Below are positions 1 to 9,730 of a stretch of 23,612 nucleotides of DNA, one piece after another. Under the pieces are notes generated by a model. That model was not told where the DNA came from, did no database searches, and saw only the letters and a program-made list of their open reading frames with translations. Location: positions 1 through 23,612 of the forward strand of contig JAFREE010000251.1 of the NCBI GenBank assembly GCA_019400425.1, in the 5' to 3' direction. Source of the DNA: Hymenochaete sp. R1. Taxonomy: Eukaryota; Basidiomycota; Agaricomycetes; Hymenochaetales; Hymenochaetaceae. Made by a program: the position numbers and the translations under genes. Position 1 is the stretch's first letter; every line of letters begins with the position of its first letter.

Positions 1-487
1 GGCCCTTGGCATTTATGCTAGCTTTGATAGTAAAGGAAACAAAATTTGGCCCGCTTTAACAATCAATTTAGTTTAATTTTATTTGTGGGATGTAAGGTAC
101 AAAAAAAAAGCTTCAAAACAAGCCCTTGATCGCTCCAAACGGCCGCCATTTGGTGGAATTATGTGTGAGCAACGTGTGCGACGTTGAGCTCATCGTGCGT
201 GACGACGAGCTCGCATGCGCGCGCGTCGTGGACGCTTCCCACGCGTTGTTGGCACGCTATACAGTCTTTGCTGCCGCGCGCGCGCTCTGTCTCTCTCTCT
301 AAGTCTACTTTTACCCCCTACAAACTGGCCGTACACCGGCCGTACCAGGAGAAAACACCTAAGCAAGACGGGGTCAGTAAGCTCTGACTTACACCTATCG
401 TAGCCCTCGCTACTCTGTCTCATAGGTGACGGATAGAGCATGTCGTCCGTTCCTGGACGCCAGAAGCTGCAGCGACATGTTAATCAG

Positions 488-1044
488 TCATTGTCTGTTG
501 ACTTTAGCCTTTAGAGCGGAACGAATTTCGACGTCAGCGAATCGGGCAAGGTTTGAAGGTCTTGGTACTAAATGGTGTGCTTTTAGGTCGAAGTCAGAAG
601 CGGCGACATTGGTGGCTACAAACATGTTTTCACACTTAAGACACTGAGGAAAAGCATGGCCAGTGACAGAGAAGAGAGTATAAGGGTCAATAACGAGAGG
701 ATCGCAAAATAGAGTCCAGCTTCGTACCTGTTGCAACATCATTGAGGCACTGGTGGTACTGTAATCTCCTTCATGAAAGCATTGAGTTTCACATCTCTGG
801 CATTGTAGTCTTCATCCGACCATCTCCTGCAATGATTTAGGCGGTTTATTGTCTAAGTTATTCGAGACGTTGAGGCTCTGCGACTCGATGAAGGAGGGTG
901 TATGAAGCTCTGCAAGCACGAGAGCTTGATTTGACAGTGCGATGATCTCTTTGATGTCAAAACGGGGAGGCGAATAAACTGCGCGCGAATGGTGGCGTGT
1001 TGAGAACGAGCGATGTCGGCACCGCCGACGAAGATCTTCGTCAT
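488..1044 (-). CDS. Possible spliced hypothetical gene (weak)
   Basis: The minus strand has an ATG at 1044 (MTKIFVGGADIARSQ) and, further down, an open frame ending at a TGA at 488-490. The last frame (488-742) contains LKCENMFVATNVAASDFD and ends SALKAKVNRQ, with protein-like composition and a CxxC-like pair. Between them the frame around 740-835 reads RRWSDEDYNARDVKLNAFM, preceded by an acceptor-like TTGCAG. The phases between the pieces were not all reconciled, so exon limits are not given. The plus strand of the same region also has a GTGAGT donor-like site at about 1051. No family is recognised; this may be a real small gene, a remnant, or chance open frames. Confidence 0.22.
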
Positions 1045-1339
1045 GAAATGGTGAGTGTTGCAAATTTTTGAGACTTAATCGTGATCAAGACTCGGAGCCA
1101 CGCGTTAAGTCAATCTAAACTTGAATCAAGTCGATGGAAGAAGAAAAAAGACCCGTGGTGCATGTTCAACTTACAGGTTTGTTCGACTGGCCAGCGTTAG
1201 TCTCGTCTGGTAGTCACTGGCATACGCATTCCTTAAAATAGGTCCCCGATCATGCTTCATGGCTTCGCTCTCTTCCTCCAAGGTAGAAAATTTTACTGTG
1301 AGGAGTAGTCATGCTTCTATGTTGTTCTCTAGTCGTTCG

Positions 1340-1822
1340 TCACTTTTTCTGCGCCTTTGAGTGTCTGATGTCGTTCTGCAGGGAAATAAACATAACGTGA
1401 GACAAGGCCAAGTGAACGTTCGACGTGACGCACTTATCTATGACATCGCATCCTGGACGCACCAGCCATACGAAGAGCGCGTATCTGCGTCTGATAACGG
1501 AACGACGTAAAGAGGACCCTATCAAGCCTATCATTCCTATCACCTTTCGGAGAATTTGCGACTCTAGGTCAACTCTGGACAGCTCTGTGAGTAACAGTTT
1601 CAAGTGATCGTTTGACATCAAGGCGTACCAAATGGCCGCGTCTACTGAGTCTATGTTGTATAGATGCTTCCTTAGTCGAGCTGCAGTGATAAATGACGAG
1701 ATGGATAACAATTGCTGAATGCCTAGGTTTGGCCCTGGTGCTTGGTCGATGGTAAATGGTAAGAAATAAAGATAGGTGGCGGTCGCGCGAGGCCCCGGAG
1801 TTTTCGCGCTTCGCGCAGACAC
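1340..1822 (-). CDS. Open frame of 160 codons, unknown protein, probably part of a spliced gene
   Basis: This minus-strand frame is open for 160 codons and ends in a stop at 1340. It contains LLSISSFITAARLRKHLYN, then SRVDLESQILRKVIGMIGL, then a basic stretch SLRRSVIRRRYALFVWLV. The mixed hydrophobic and basic composition with conserved-looking helices is more like coding sequence than chance. The 5' end has no ATG in a good place: the first in-frame ATG lies about 67 codons in. So either a 5' exon is missing or the gene is decayed. I do not recognise the family, and the opposite strand is also partly open. Confidence 0.28.
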   Translation of the reverse strand: MSARSAKTPGPRATATYLYFLPFTIDQAPGPNLGIQQLLSISSFITAARLRKHLYNIDSVDAAIWYALMSNDHLKLLLTELSRVDLESQILRKVIGMIGLIGSSLRRSVIRRRYALFVWLVRPGCDVIDKCVTSNVHLALSHVMFISLQNDIRHSKAQKK

Positions 1823-2250
1823 CGCGCCTGTCTCAGTTTCCGTCGGTTGGACACGGCCTGCAACTACAATTTTGCCTTACCTTAATCTCCTTCAATCATG
1901 CTTCGCGCACAGCACACTCCTACAAAGAATGGACGACATAATTGCGGCTCGGAGTTCCGAGTCTTGTCCTTCGTGGATGCAGCGGATGTAGAACGACTTA
2001 CGGCAATGAAATTTTGCTTCCGATCGATCAAGAATTCGCTTGCTCTTCTGGCTCGCAACTCGCGGTTATTGCGGGCAATTCAGGAGTTGAGATGATGCGT
2101 GTGCTTTCCAGTTGGCTGTGTGTGATCAAATTCAGTACCGGGATGGAGCGTTAATATAAAAGGTGCACAGCGGGGGCGCCAACAAACGAAAATTGTCACC
2201 ATCTTTCTCCCACTCCCTCTCGACCGGCAGCGTTGGTGCGATTCTTCATT

Positions 2251-4510
2251 ATGGATTTCAACGCATCCCAGCCTCTTTTGAACATTGCTGGGGAGTCGAA
2301 TCTCGCAGCCAAGCTCGTTCAGTTGTCAGATCAAGCGACGCCGTCCAATATAGGATGGACCTTGCTCGGTCTTGTGGTTTTCACCCAGCTTTACAAACCG
2401 GTCAAGCGGGTTGCGGTGAGTGGTTGTTGTCTGTTATTCTCATCGATCATAATTCTCAAACATTGAATAGTTCGGATCGGGTGTCGATGTCATCGCGGAG
2501 GGCAATACTGGTCTGTTCTCGTCGTTCGTTTCTGCGCGCGAGTACGTCGAAAACGCGAGGTCGATACTACGGTCTTGCTATCACAAGGTACATTTTCGGG
2601 CTCTGAGTTCATATTTATCCATCACCTGCGTGTTTCTCATTTTAAAAAATATTGTAGTATGATAAAGGAACTTTCAAAGTCCCCGACCTAGTCCGTTGGA
2701 CAGTCGTCATTCAAAAACCAGAACTAATCGAAGAGGTTCGCCGAGCGCCAGACAACGCTGTCTCGTTCATGAAAGCAATCAATGAGGTGCGCTGAGTATT
2801 GAAGAACGAAATGATTAGAAGATGATCGTTAATCACGGGCAAATCCACCTAACTGATGTCCTGATATCCGATCATGATCCGTCAACCAGCTCGTCGGCAT
2901 GAATTACGTTTTTGGCGAAAAGGCTTCGCAGGAACATTACCATTTAGACATTGTTGGAAATCAGCTCACTCGGAATCTGACGACAATGATTGAAGAAGTT
3001 TGTGATGAGATCAAGCTTTCGTTCAAGGATGTGTTGCCAACACCCGAGAAGGAAGGCGGTACGTTCGAGTGACTTATGCTTTATCCGTCGTAGTCTATTT
3101 CACTGATCCTTTTCTATTTTTAGACTGGATGGCCGTTCATGCTCTGTCAACTGCGCGCGAGGTTGTTTGTCGCGCTGGAAATAGAGCTTTTGTTGGAGCA
3201 CCTCTATGTGAGTCTCAGTCGATCGTGGATGCTTGCTTCGGTTTAATAGTATACGCCCTCCAGGTAGAAACAAGGACTTCAATGACATCAATGTTCAATT
3301 CGCCGTCGAGGTTGGAAATATCATGGAGACAGTTAATAAATACCCAAGCTGGATTCAACCGTGAGGATTTCGAACCTTCTGAGTATTTCTTCCATTTTAT
3401 ATTGATTTCTTAACCCTCTATTGCTTGTCGAACAGTATTGTCGGACGATTCTTGTGCACTACGCCTGATGCCATCAAGAGAGCGATGAAACATCTGGGTC
3501 CTATATTTGAGGAACGCTTCAGGATGTTGGACGAGACCAATGGCAATTGGCCTGACAAGCCAGTAAGTCATGCCTCATTAAAAAATCTGTTGTCCCCTTT
3601 TACTGACCTTTTCTACTTTTAACTTTCGATTTGAATTGAACTTATAGGCTGACGTCATCTCGTGGCTCATCGATGATGCGCCCAAGAACGAGAAACGCGA
3701 TATTTACCATTTAACAATGAGAATCCTTGGAATTAATTTTGCCGCCATCCATACGTCTTCGTCCGTGCGTCCACTTCACTTTTGTTTCCCAGACTTGCAG
3801 AGCTCGTTGTGATGTTGGCGTCTGACATCTGTTTATTTAGAGTTTCACCCATGCACTCTTTCATCTCGCTGCGGAGCCCCAATACCTCGAGCCGTTGAGG
3901 GAGGAAATTTCTCAAATCATCGCGGAATATGGCTGGACAAAGAACGCACTGACAAAAATGTGGAAGCTCGATAGCTTTATGAAAGAAAGCCAGCGTCTCA
4001 ATGGCGTTGCCTCAAGTACGTGATCACACTATTCTTCGAAGACTGTTCTACTTGTTCATGGCCTGACGCTCTTATATAGTTTCTCTCAACCGCAAGGTCA
4101 TGTCCGACTTCACCCTCTCTGACGGTACCCTCCTCCCTGCTGGTACCTTCCTAGTCGCAAACCTAGCCGCCATTCACGCCGATCCAGCCATCTACCCCGA
4201 CCCAACCGCGTTCCAGCCTTTCCGATTCTCCGACCTCCGTTCCTCGTCCACTGCCGAAGCGAGCAGACACCAAATGGTCAACACGACCTCGGGATATCTC
4301 TCATTCGGACACGGACGACACGCATGTCCCGGTCGGTTCTTCGCCGCCAACGAGTTGAAGGCGATGATGTGCTATTTGATTTTGAATTATGATATCAAGT
4401 TGGAGGAGGGGCAGGAAGGGAGGAGACCTCCGAACGTTTACCATCGGACGACGGTCATGCCGAACCTCTTCGCGCAGGTTCTTTTGAGAAAGAGGAATAT
4501 GGAGATCTAA
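2251..4510 (+). CDS. Cytochrome P450 monooxygenase (ten exons, 536 aa)
   Basis: A heme-thiolate oxygenase that would insert one oxygen atom into a lipophilic substrate at the ER membrane, using electrons from NADPH-P450 reductase. Exons are 2251-2415, 2471-2587, 2658-2786, 2890-3058, 3124-3207, 3264-3360, 3436-3562, 3648-3764, 3841-4015 and 4080-4510; every junction is GT-AG and keeps phase. Residues 34-48 form an N-terminal membrane anchor. The K-helix ExxR is ESQR at 384-387, and the heme signature FGHGRHACPGR surrounds Cys476. The I-helix reads AAIHTS (328-333), where the usual acid before Thr is His; this resembles the variant I associate with basidiomycete P450s often annotated as ent-kaurene-oxidase-like. 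Length is normal for the superfamily. The start at 2251 was chosen because it precedes the anchor and is the first ATG of that exon. The substrate cannot be told, and no partner biosynthetic genes lie nearby. Confidence 0.94.
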
Positions 4511-4966
4511 ATTCAAGCCTATGTGTAATGTCTTGGATGGCTCTGATTTGAATCTGAAGTAGGTGAAGGAGCAGCGGGTTTTGCGCCTTCGAATTTATTA
4601 CTTCCGTGTCTCTTATTCACAATCACAAGTCTTGTATGTTTTTTCTTTGTTTGTTGTGTATCGTAATGCTGTGTTTTTGCTGTTTTTACTGCCAGAGTTG
4701 ATATGTATATAAGTGTAATATAGTATAACGAAAAGCGGGATGTGGGTGGAACAAAGGATAAAACAGGCCAAAAAACGATCCTGCGATGTAAATGAGTAAT
4801 CAGACATCCATAACAAGCGCTCTGACTACATACATCATTATTTCTTTCTCACTGTTCGTACTCAAAACGCGGGAAAGAGTCTGTAATGAGGTTCAGAAAA
4901 GGAAGATATAGATAAAAGTTGATCTTCAAAAAGATTATCAACGTAATAATTCTGCAAGGATTGTGT
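4511..4966. other. Intergenic: P450 3' flank to first tRNA
   Basis: AT-rich sequence after the P450 stop, presumably the 3' UTR followed by the upstream flank of the first tRNA gene. Short open frames on the minus strand here lack splice support and protein-like composition. I see no further gene. Confidence 0.6.
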
Positions 4967-5061
4967 ACAGCCTTGGTGTAGTGGCAGCATTGGACATTCC
5001 CACTGTTCCTGCACTCAGGGCGAGTTATGTCTAGACGCGGGTTCGAACCCCGCAGGTTGTA
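4967..5061 (+). tRNA. tRNA-Gly(CCC) with a 24-nt intron, copy 1
   Basis: A complete cloverleaf can be drawn. The acceptor stem is 4967-4973 paired with 5054-5060 (ACAGCCT with AGGTTGT, one G-U), with discriminator A at 5061. The D-arm GTGT...GCAT spans 4976-4990. The anticodon stem GGACA (4992-4996) pairs with TGTCT (5028-5032) once an intron at 5003-5026 is removed. The loop then reads TT-CCC-AA, giving anticodon CCC at 4999-5001, with U33 and A37. The T-arm GCGGG-TTCGAAC-CCCGC spans 5037-5053. The intron sits at the standard 37/38 position. The A and B boxes of the internal Pol III promoter are intact. An A1-U72 first pair is unusual for tRNA-Gly but well formed. Confidence 0.9.
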
Positions 5062-5443
5062 TCCTGCGAGAAAGTCTCCAAGATTTTCTTTTTTATTATT
5101 ATCGTCTTTGCCGCCTAAAATATTTATTTGAATAGATATAAGTCTTCTGTTGCCCGAGAATGGAGATATCATTGGATGAAAGGTGCAAGTCGGGGGAAAC
5201 AATCTGTTTCCTCCTCACTTTCATTTGTTTGGACAAACGAGAAAGGATGGACTCATTACCTCCCATCCTCCGGTCCTTCGCCTCCGTTAATGATATTCTT
5301 CTACTCCAAATCATGATGTTGTATGAATAAAGTAGTGAGGTCTCCGGAAGAAAGGACGGAAGTGTGATAATTGAAGTGATGAGAATGGTTATCGAATTCG
5401 GAATCGGTGTGGCGGCAATGCGTAGAATGGGCTAGTGAGTGAG
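5062..5443. other. Spacer between the two tRNA-Gly genes
   Basis: About 380 bp without a credible gene. It contains the terminator of tRNA copy 1 and the upstream flank of copy 2. Open frames of 60-70 codons cross it on both strands, partly running through the tRNA genes, and are taken as chance. Confidence 0.6.
5084..5094 (+). terminator. Pol III terminator of tRNA-Gly copy 1
   Basis: A TTTT run at 5084-5087 is followed at once by six T at 5089-5094, about 23 nt after the tRNA 3' end. That is the expected form and distance for RNA polymerase III termination. Confidence 0.7.
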
Positions 5444-5536
5444 ACAGCTTTGGTGTAGTGGTAGCATTGGACATTCCCATGGCGTTTGGAGCGAATCATT
5501 TATGTCTAGACGTGGGTTCGAACCCCGCAGGCTGTA
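5444..5536 (+). tRNA. tRNA-Gly(CCC) with a 22-nt intron, copy 2
   Basis: A second copy with the same D-arm, anticodon arm and T-loop as the gene at 4967. The acceptor stem is 5444-5450 with 5529-5535 (ACAGCTT with AGGCTGT), and the discriminator is A5536. The anticodon stem GGACA (5469-5473) pairs with TGTCT (5503-5507) after removal of an intron at 5480-5501. The anticodon CCC is at 5476-5478. The T-stem contains one G-U pair (GTGGG with CCCGC). The mature tRNA differs from copy 1 at only a few positions, mainly in the acceptor stem, the D-loop and one T-stem base, while the introns differ strongly in sequence. Confidence 0.9.
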
Positions 5537-5542
5537 TTTTTT
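5537..5542 (+). terminator. Pol III terminator of tRNA-Gly copy 2
   Basis: Six consecutive T residues begin directly after the discriminator base of the second tRNA gene, a strong RNA polymerase III stop signal. Confidence 0.8.
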
Positions 5543-5752
5543 CTTCTCGATATTGATCGTGGAGCGTACCACAGCTTTTATCCAACTCACTGTGTACACT
5601 TATGGAGACACGAACGCGATGATAGGTGCATACATATGATTTTTTTGAATAGAGAACGAGGTTCCAAAGAAACAATACTGTGATTTGAGTTATACTTCAA
5701 ATAGGAATTTTGACGTCTTTCCCAACCCGTCCCACGTTCCCCTTTTCGAGGT

Positions 5753-8700
5753 TCACCTCCTCCTTCGGTCACCATAGCGGTCCCTCTCAATCGATACGGA
5801 TCGTTCCCTAATCGATCTCCTCGGCGGCGTGCGCGATCTCGACCTGCTCCTATCGCTAGAAGACACAGACCTCGTAGGCGACCTACGCCTCCCCTCCCCT
5901 CCCGCGCCCGCCCCCCGTCCAACGGGTGAGCGAGAACGGCTTCCGAACCTCGCAGGCGGTGAAGGCGAACGACGACGCGACCTGTACGCATGTGGAGGCG
6001 TATCTCGTCCTCCCCTTTCTTCGCGCCCATACCCATTTCGAGGGCCTCGTGGCGGAGATCGTTCACGGAACCTATCCCGTCCGTTGGGTGAATAACCACG
6101 TTCACGAGGCTTGTCATGCGGGGGCGCGCGGTCTCGATCGCTCACCGGAGGTAAGCCGGCCCTCCGAGCTGGAGGTGATGCAGAACGAGAGTTGGCGTGA
6201 GCCCTTGGCCGCGTAGGCGGGGCAGGGGACCTTGACCTCGAGTCGTAACGACCTCGGCGCGGCGGTGGCGAAGGAGAGCGAGAGTCTCTGCGTCTGTAGC
6301 CGTCACGCCGAGGCGGCGGCGGGGGGCTGCGGGAGTCGTACCTCTTCCTCGGTGGAGGTGAGCGTGAGTCCCTCGAAGGCGACCGCGACTCATAGCGCAT
6401 GCGAGCGGGCGCGCGTCTATGATCACGATCGTGATCTCGGTAACGATCGGACCTCCCTGGAAGTGATGGTGAGCGCCTTCGACGAGGGGGAGATTCCGTC
6501 GGACTTCGAGACGGAGCACGACGGCGACTGGGTCGACGATCATCTGAAGACTCTGAAGCATCTGACGAGTCTGAGTCGCTATCTGAGTCCGAGTCGTCTG
6601 AGTCCGAGTCGGATGGATCCGAGTCCGAATCTGAGGACGACTCTTCCTCCAGCAGAGCGCGACGTTGCTCCATAATAAGTCGCGGAGCATTCTGAGCAAC
6701 AGGGTGTCAATACTACAATAATATAATTGTAAACGACACGCAGACGTACCTTCAGATGCTCGCGCATCTCCTCCGTAACTGCGCCCATTCCAATACTCGT
6801 AAAGTAGTTGATTGAAAACCGCGTGTTCTTCGGATTATCCATTGGGAACATTTGATCGCAGAAGTGCTTCACCTCAGGGTCTTTGAACCTCTCCGATACA
6901 GTGCTCATGCCCAAGGACTCAACTACTTCACCGAACATGATCTTTACGAAGATTCGGCTACTGCTTGTTGTCTCGTCTTCATTCATTTTGACCGCTTCGA
7001 GAACGGCCCAGGACATAGCGTCAGAGGCGAGAAGATGACCAAAAAATCGGGCAATATTCCGGAGGCGATTCGTCTCGTATCGATGGATGGTCTCGTAGTA
7101 CTCGCGGAAGCAGTCTTCGAGTGCGTCGGTCCATACGCGATTCAGTTTGCTGAAGCGCTCGCCGATGAGGCCATAGTACTTGCTATAAGACCGTTCTTGA
7201 GAGCAACACTCGATGACCATCTTCATCAACTCGATCTATTGTTTGAAGTGAGCGCAGATCAATGAACACAAAAGTGAGAACACACCTCTTCGCCTTCCTT
7301 GATTTCCACTTTCAGTAATTTATGTACCGCTTCTTCATAGTTAAGTGCATTCATTATGCTCAAATAAATAGTACGACGAAGGTTGACGAGGTTCGTTGAA
7401 GTCTGATCTTCGATGCCTTCTTTTTCCGCGACGGCTATAAATCGGACAGTCAACAACCTTGACCCTTAAAAACTAAAAAAAGATACTTACGTTCTTCTTC
7501 TTCATTTTCTTCGCTGTCCTCTTCGGACTCCTCGTCTGAAGAGCCTTCTCCAAGAATCTCCGCTTTTATCTCTTTGTACTTCTCTTCGTTTTCGAGATAC
7601 TTCGGGTCGAACTTGAAGATATCTAGGAAGCAAAGTAAGACTAAGTCTTCCTATCTAGCAATAAAAAAAAACCCCACTCACTTAGACCCTCCTGCACTTG
7701 CAGTTCGTCATCAAGGCCAAGTTGATGTGTGATTTGTTCGTCCTCAATGACGAGGTCCAGTCCTTCAGGTATGATAGGATTGTCTTTATACTTGTCCTTG
7801 CGGACCTGCATGAGAACCTCAATCATATATTGTACCCTGTGAGAAATCGATCCTTCGTTTAATACTGCTCGGAATCGCTCATACACCGAAGCATTGGCCT
7901 TTGGGGAGTTTTCCGAGAGATACGCTCCTACTTCACGCATGAAGCCAACAGCAATCTCGATGGAGTCATCCGTTGGACGTTCGAGGAGCAAAACGAGAAT
8001 CTGTAGCGCAATAATTTCATGTGCTACAGATTGGTTGACCAGGTGCGCAATGAATGTCGTAGTTGCATGACAAACAGACTGACAGATAGTATGAGCTGTT
8101 TGGCCAGTTGTAGACACGGGAGAGGAACATACCTTATCGTTCCGCTTGAAAGAGCGACGGAACTGGCTGACGAGCCTTGTCAGGAGCAGTTCTCCAACCT
8201 GAGGCAACTTGGTGTTGATGATTGCAACGAGGGCCGCGAATACAGGCGTGAAGGGTAAACTAGCTGCCTGCGCTTTCATAATGCTTCTGCAAAACAGCCC
8301 TCGTCCACGAATCAAATTTTCGGAGAACAACTCCGGCACGACGTCTTTGATATTGGTGACGTTTACCCTGTTGACGATACCCGTGATGGATTTGCGAAGC
8401 GCGTCCCAAGATAATCGTTGGTATTCGGGACTCGTTTTATCCTTCGCAGCTTCCGCTTGCAGTGCTCGTAGACGAGAGGGTGGGATGTATACCCCTCCAG
8501 AGCGCGATGAAACAAGCTTGGAAAACTCGGCAGAAGCGTCGTACGCTGGCTTCTCTTTCTCTTTTTCGTCTTTCCCATTCAACTCCTTCTCCGCCAACTG
8601 GAGCGCCAATTGTCGTTCTCGTTCCTTCCTACGCACAGGGTCAACATCCTCAACTCTTGGAGTATCCAAATTTGGTCGACTACGAGACGGGGAAGCGGAC

Positions 8701-8893
8701 CGACGGCGGTTCGCAGGCGGAGGCGGAGGCGAAGCATCTTGGACCGGCGAACGAGAACGAGACCTTCGTGTGTTCGTCATCAATAAACAGGACGGCAACC
8801 AATATTCAAGTGCAGTAGCGCTCACCTTTTTCTTTTGCTTGCATAAGGCCCAGATGGCACGTCTGCGGGAGGTGGTAGAGTAGCTGTCGACAT
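5753..8893 (-). CDS. cwc22: Pre-mRNA-splicing factor CWC22 (seven exons, 933 aa)
   Basis: A spliceosome component that in other eukaryotes holds eIF4A3 and brings it to the pre-mRNA so the exon junction complex can form; nuclear. Exons run 8893-8826, 8763-8133, 8078-7682, 7622-7491, 7434-7286, 7235-6750 and 6691-5753; phases agree throughout. Order: RS-rich start, GVYIPPSRLRAL just before the MIF4G domain (about residues 130-315, with FIAHLVNQSVAHE and LLLERPTDDS), linker NIFKFDPKYLENEEKYKEI, MA3 domain (about 420-545, with NLRRTIYLSIMNALNYEEA), then a conserved block with TSSSRIFVKI and NTRFSINYFTSIGMG. The C-terminal 300 residues are a Ser-Asp tract followed by a long RS/RD domain. Length is close to that of animal and fission-yeast orthologues. 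The start at 8893 is preferred over the ATG at 8780 because a 62-nt GT-AG intron joins a 22-codon first exon in phase; the 8780 ATG then falls inside that intron. Confidence 0.95.
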
Positions 8894-9730
8894 CGTGGAC
8901 ACTGGAGCGAAGGACGGACCCTACCAACCAACAGAGCACAGAAGTTGTTTGCGCAAGACTGAAGAGATCACAAGTTCATTTCAATGTCCGATTCCCAAAA
9001 TGGCAGATGGTGTCGATCACTGACGGACTGACCAGTGAATCCAGAGTCACAAGTACTCTTTCCTGGGCGCAACCTGAACCGAACTCAATCCTACGACTCA
9101 TGACTTAAAAGAAGAAGAAATCTGAATTAACACAGAGGGGCGCTCCATATTCCAGCTAAAATGGGCTGAAAATTGACTCGAGAATCCAACTATTGATGTA
9201 ATTGTACGCAGCGTGTATGCTCTCCTCCTGGTAGGATGTTGTTCTCCAAGCTTCCAAAGTGGCTTCGTTTGTATTTACCAAAGTTTCGCACTCACCTCTA
9301 CTTTCGCCCCAGCCGAAATGCATCACGGCAGGAATTTATTGGCATAAGGCAGTGATTTACTCGATGCTTCTAGAGTTCTCACAATCGCACGCGAGTGCGC
9401 GACAAACACTGTCGTTTACTCAGCGTAAAGGTGCTTCAGAGGGTTTACTAGAGATCGGACTGCGAAGAGCACAGGTGCCCTGTGCGTTGCTGCGAGACTT
9501 TGAGCGACGGACGCCTGCCCAGCATTTATTGGCAGCAGTGCCTTTTGCTTCTTGGGTCCGCCACGGCAAAAAATTGTAACGATTTCTAAAGAAGGAAGGA
9601 GGGGTTTATTATAAATATGTCAATTTGCAGCGCGTCTTCAGCTCCATCCCTTCTTCTCCTTCAACGACGAGGACGACCGCTGGACTGCTCAACGTCCTCA
9701 TACCCGTTTTAAGCTTCTATACCTTGCATC
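8894..9730. promoter_or_regulatory. Divergent upstream region of CWC22 and calcipressin
   Basis: An 0.84-kb interval between two divergent genes, so it should hold both promoters. A TATA-like ATTATAAATA lies at 9608-9617, about 115 bp before the calcipressin ATG, followed by a CT-rich stretch typical of fungal 5' leaders. Two similar words containing ATTTATTGGCA occur near 9334 and 9523. A 106-codon plus-strand open frame at 9259-9579 has no other support and is not annotated. Confidence 0.5.

Larger units (their letters stand above)
1..2250. other. Unassigned left end with scattered exon-like frames
   Basis: I find no complete gene here. Several stretches look protein-like but could not be joined into a model. 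On the plus strand, codons around 99-300 form an open frame containing CDVELIVRDDELACARVV, which resembles a BTB/POZ core, ending at a CT-rich tract near 290. On the plus strand, 1944-2095 encodes VDAADVERLTAMKFCFRSI and ends in a stop. On the minus strand there are open frames at 488-742, about 812-1044 and 1340-1822, described separately. There is a TATA-like TTAATATAAAA near 2152-2162, about 90 bp before the P450 start. The region may contain decayed or multi-exon genes whose rest lies to the left; that is inference. Confidence 0.4.

Noticed and set aside
280..302. CT-rich run as a microsatellite
   Set aside because: It is short and imperfect, so it was not listed as a separate repeat.
2163..2606. 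147-codon plus-strand frame starting at 2163
   Set aside because: It runs through P450 exon 1, intron 1 and exon 2 in another frame and has no P450-like or other recognisable sequence.
5439..5639. 66-codon open frame through the second tRNA gene
   Set aside because: The segment folds into a complete tRNA with a Pol III terminator, which explains the sequence better than a protein.
6142..6699. Long open frames on both strands across the 3' third of CWC22 (for example 147 aa plus at 6232-6675 and 185 aa minus in another frame)
   Set aside because: They are produced by the GC-rich RS/RD and Ser-Asp repeat codons of CWC22 read in other frames; their composition is low-complexity and they lack independent start or splice context.
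8209..8883. 224-codon plus-strand frame opposite CWC22 exon 2
   Set aside because: Antisense to the conserved MIF4G-region codons; the minus strand has family conservation and consistent splice phases.
9259..9579. 106-codon plus-strand frame upstream of calcipressin
   Set aside because: No recognisable motif, no splice link to neighbours, and it lies in the shared promoter interval; it was left out as probably chance, though a small gene cannot be excluded.
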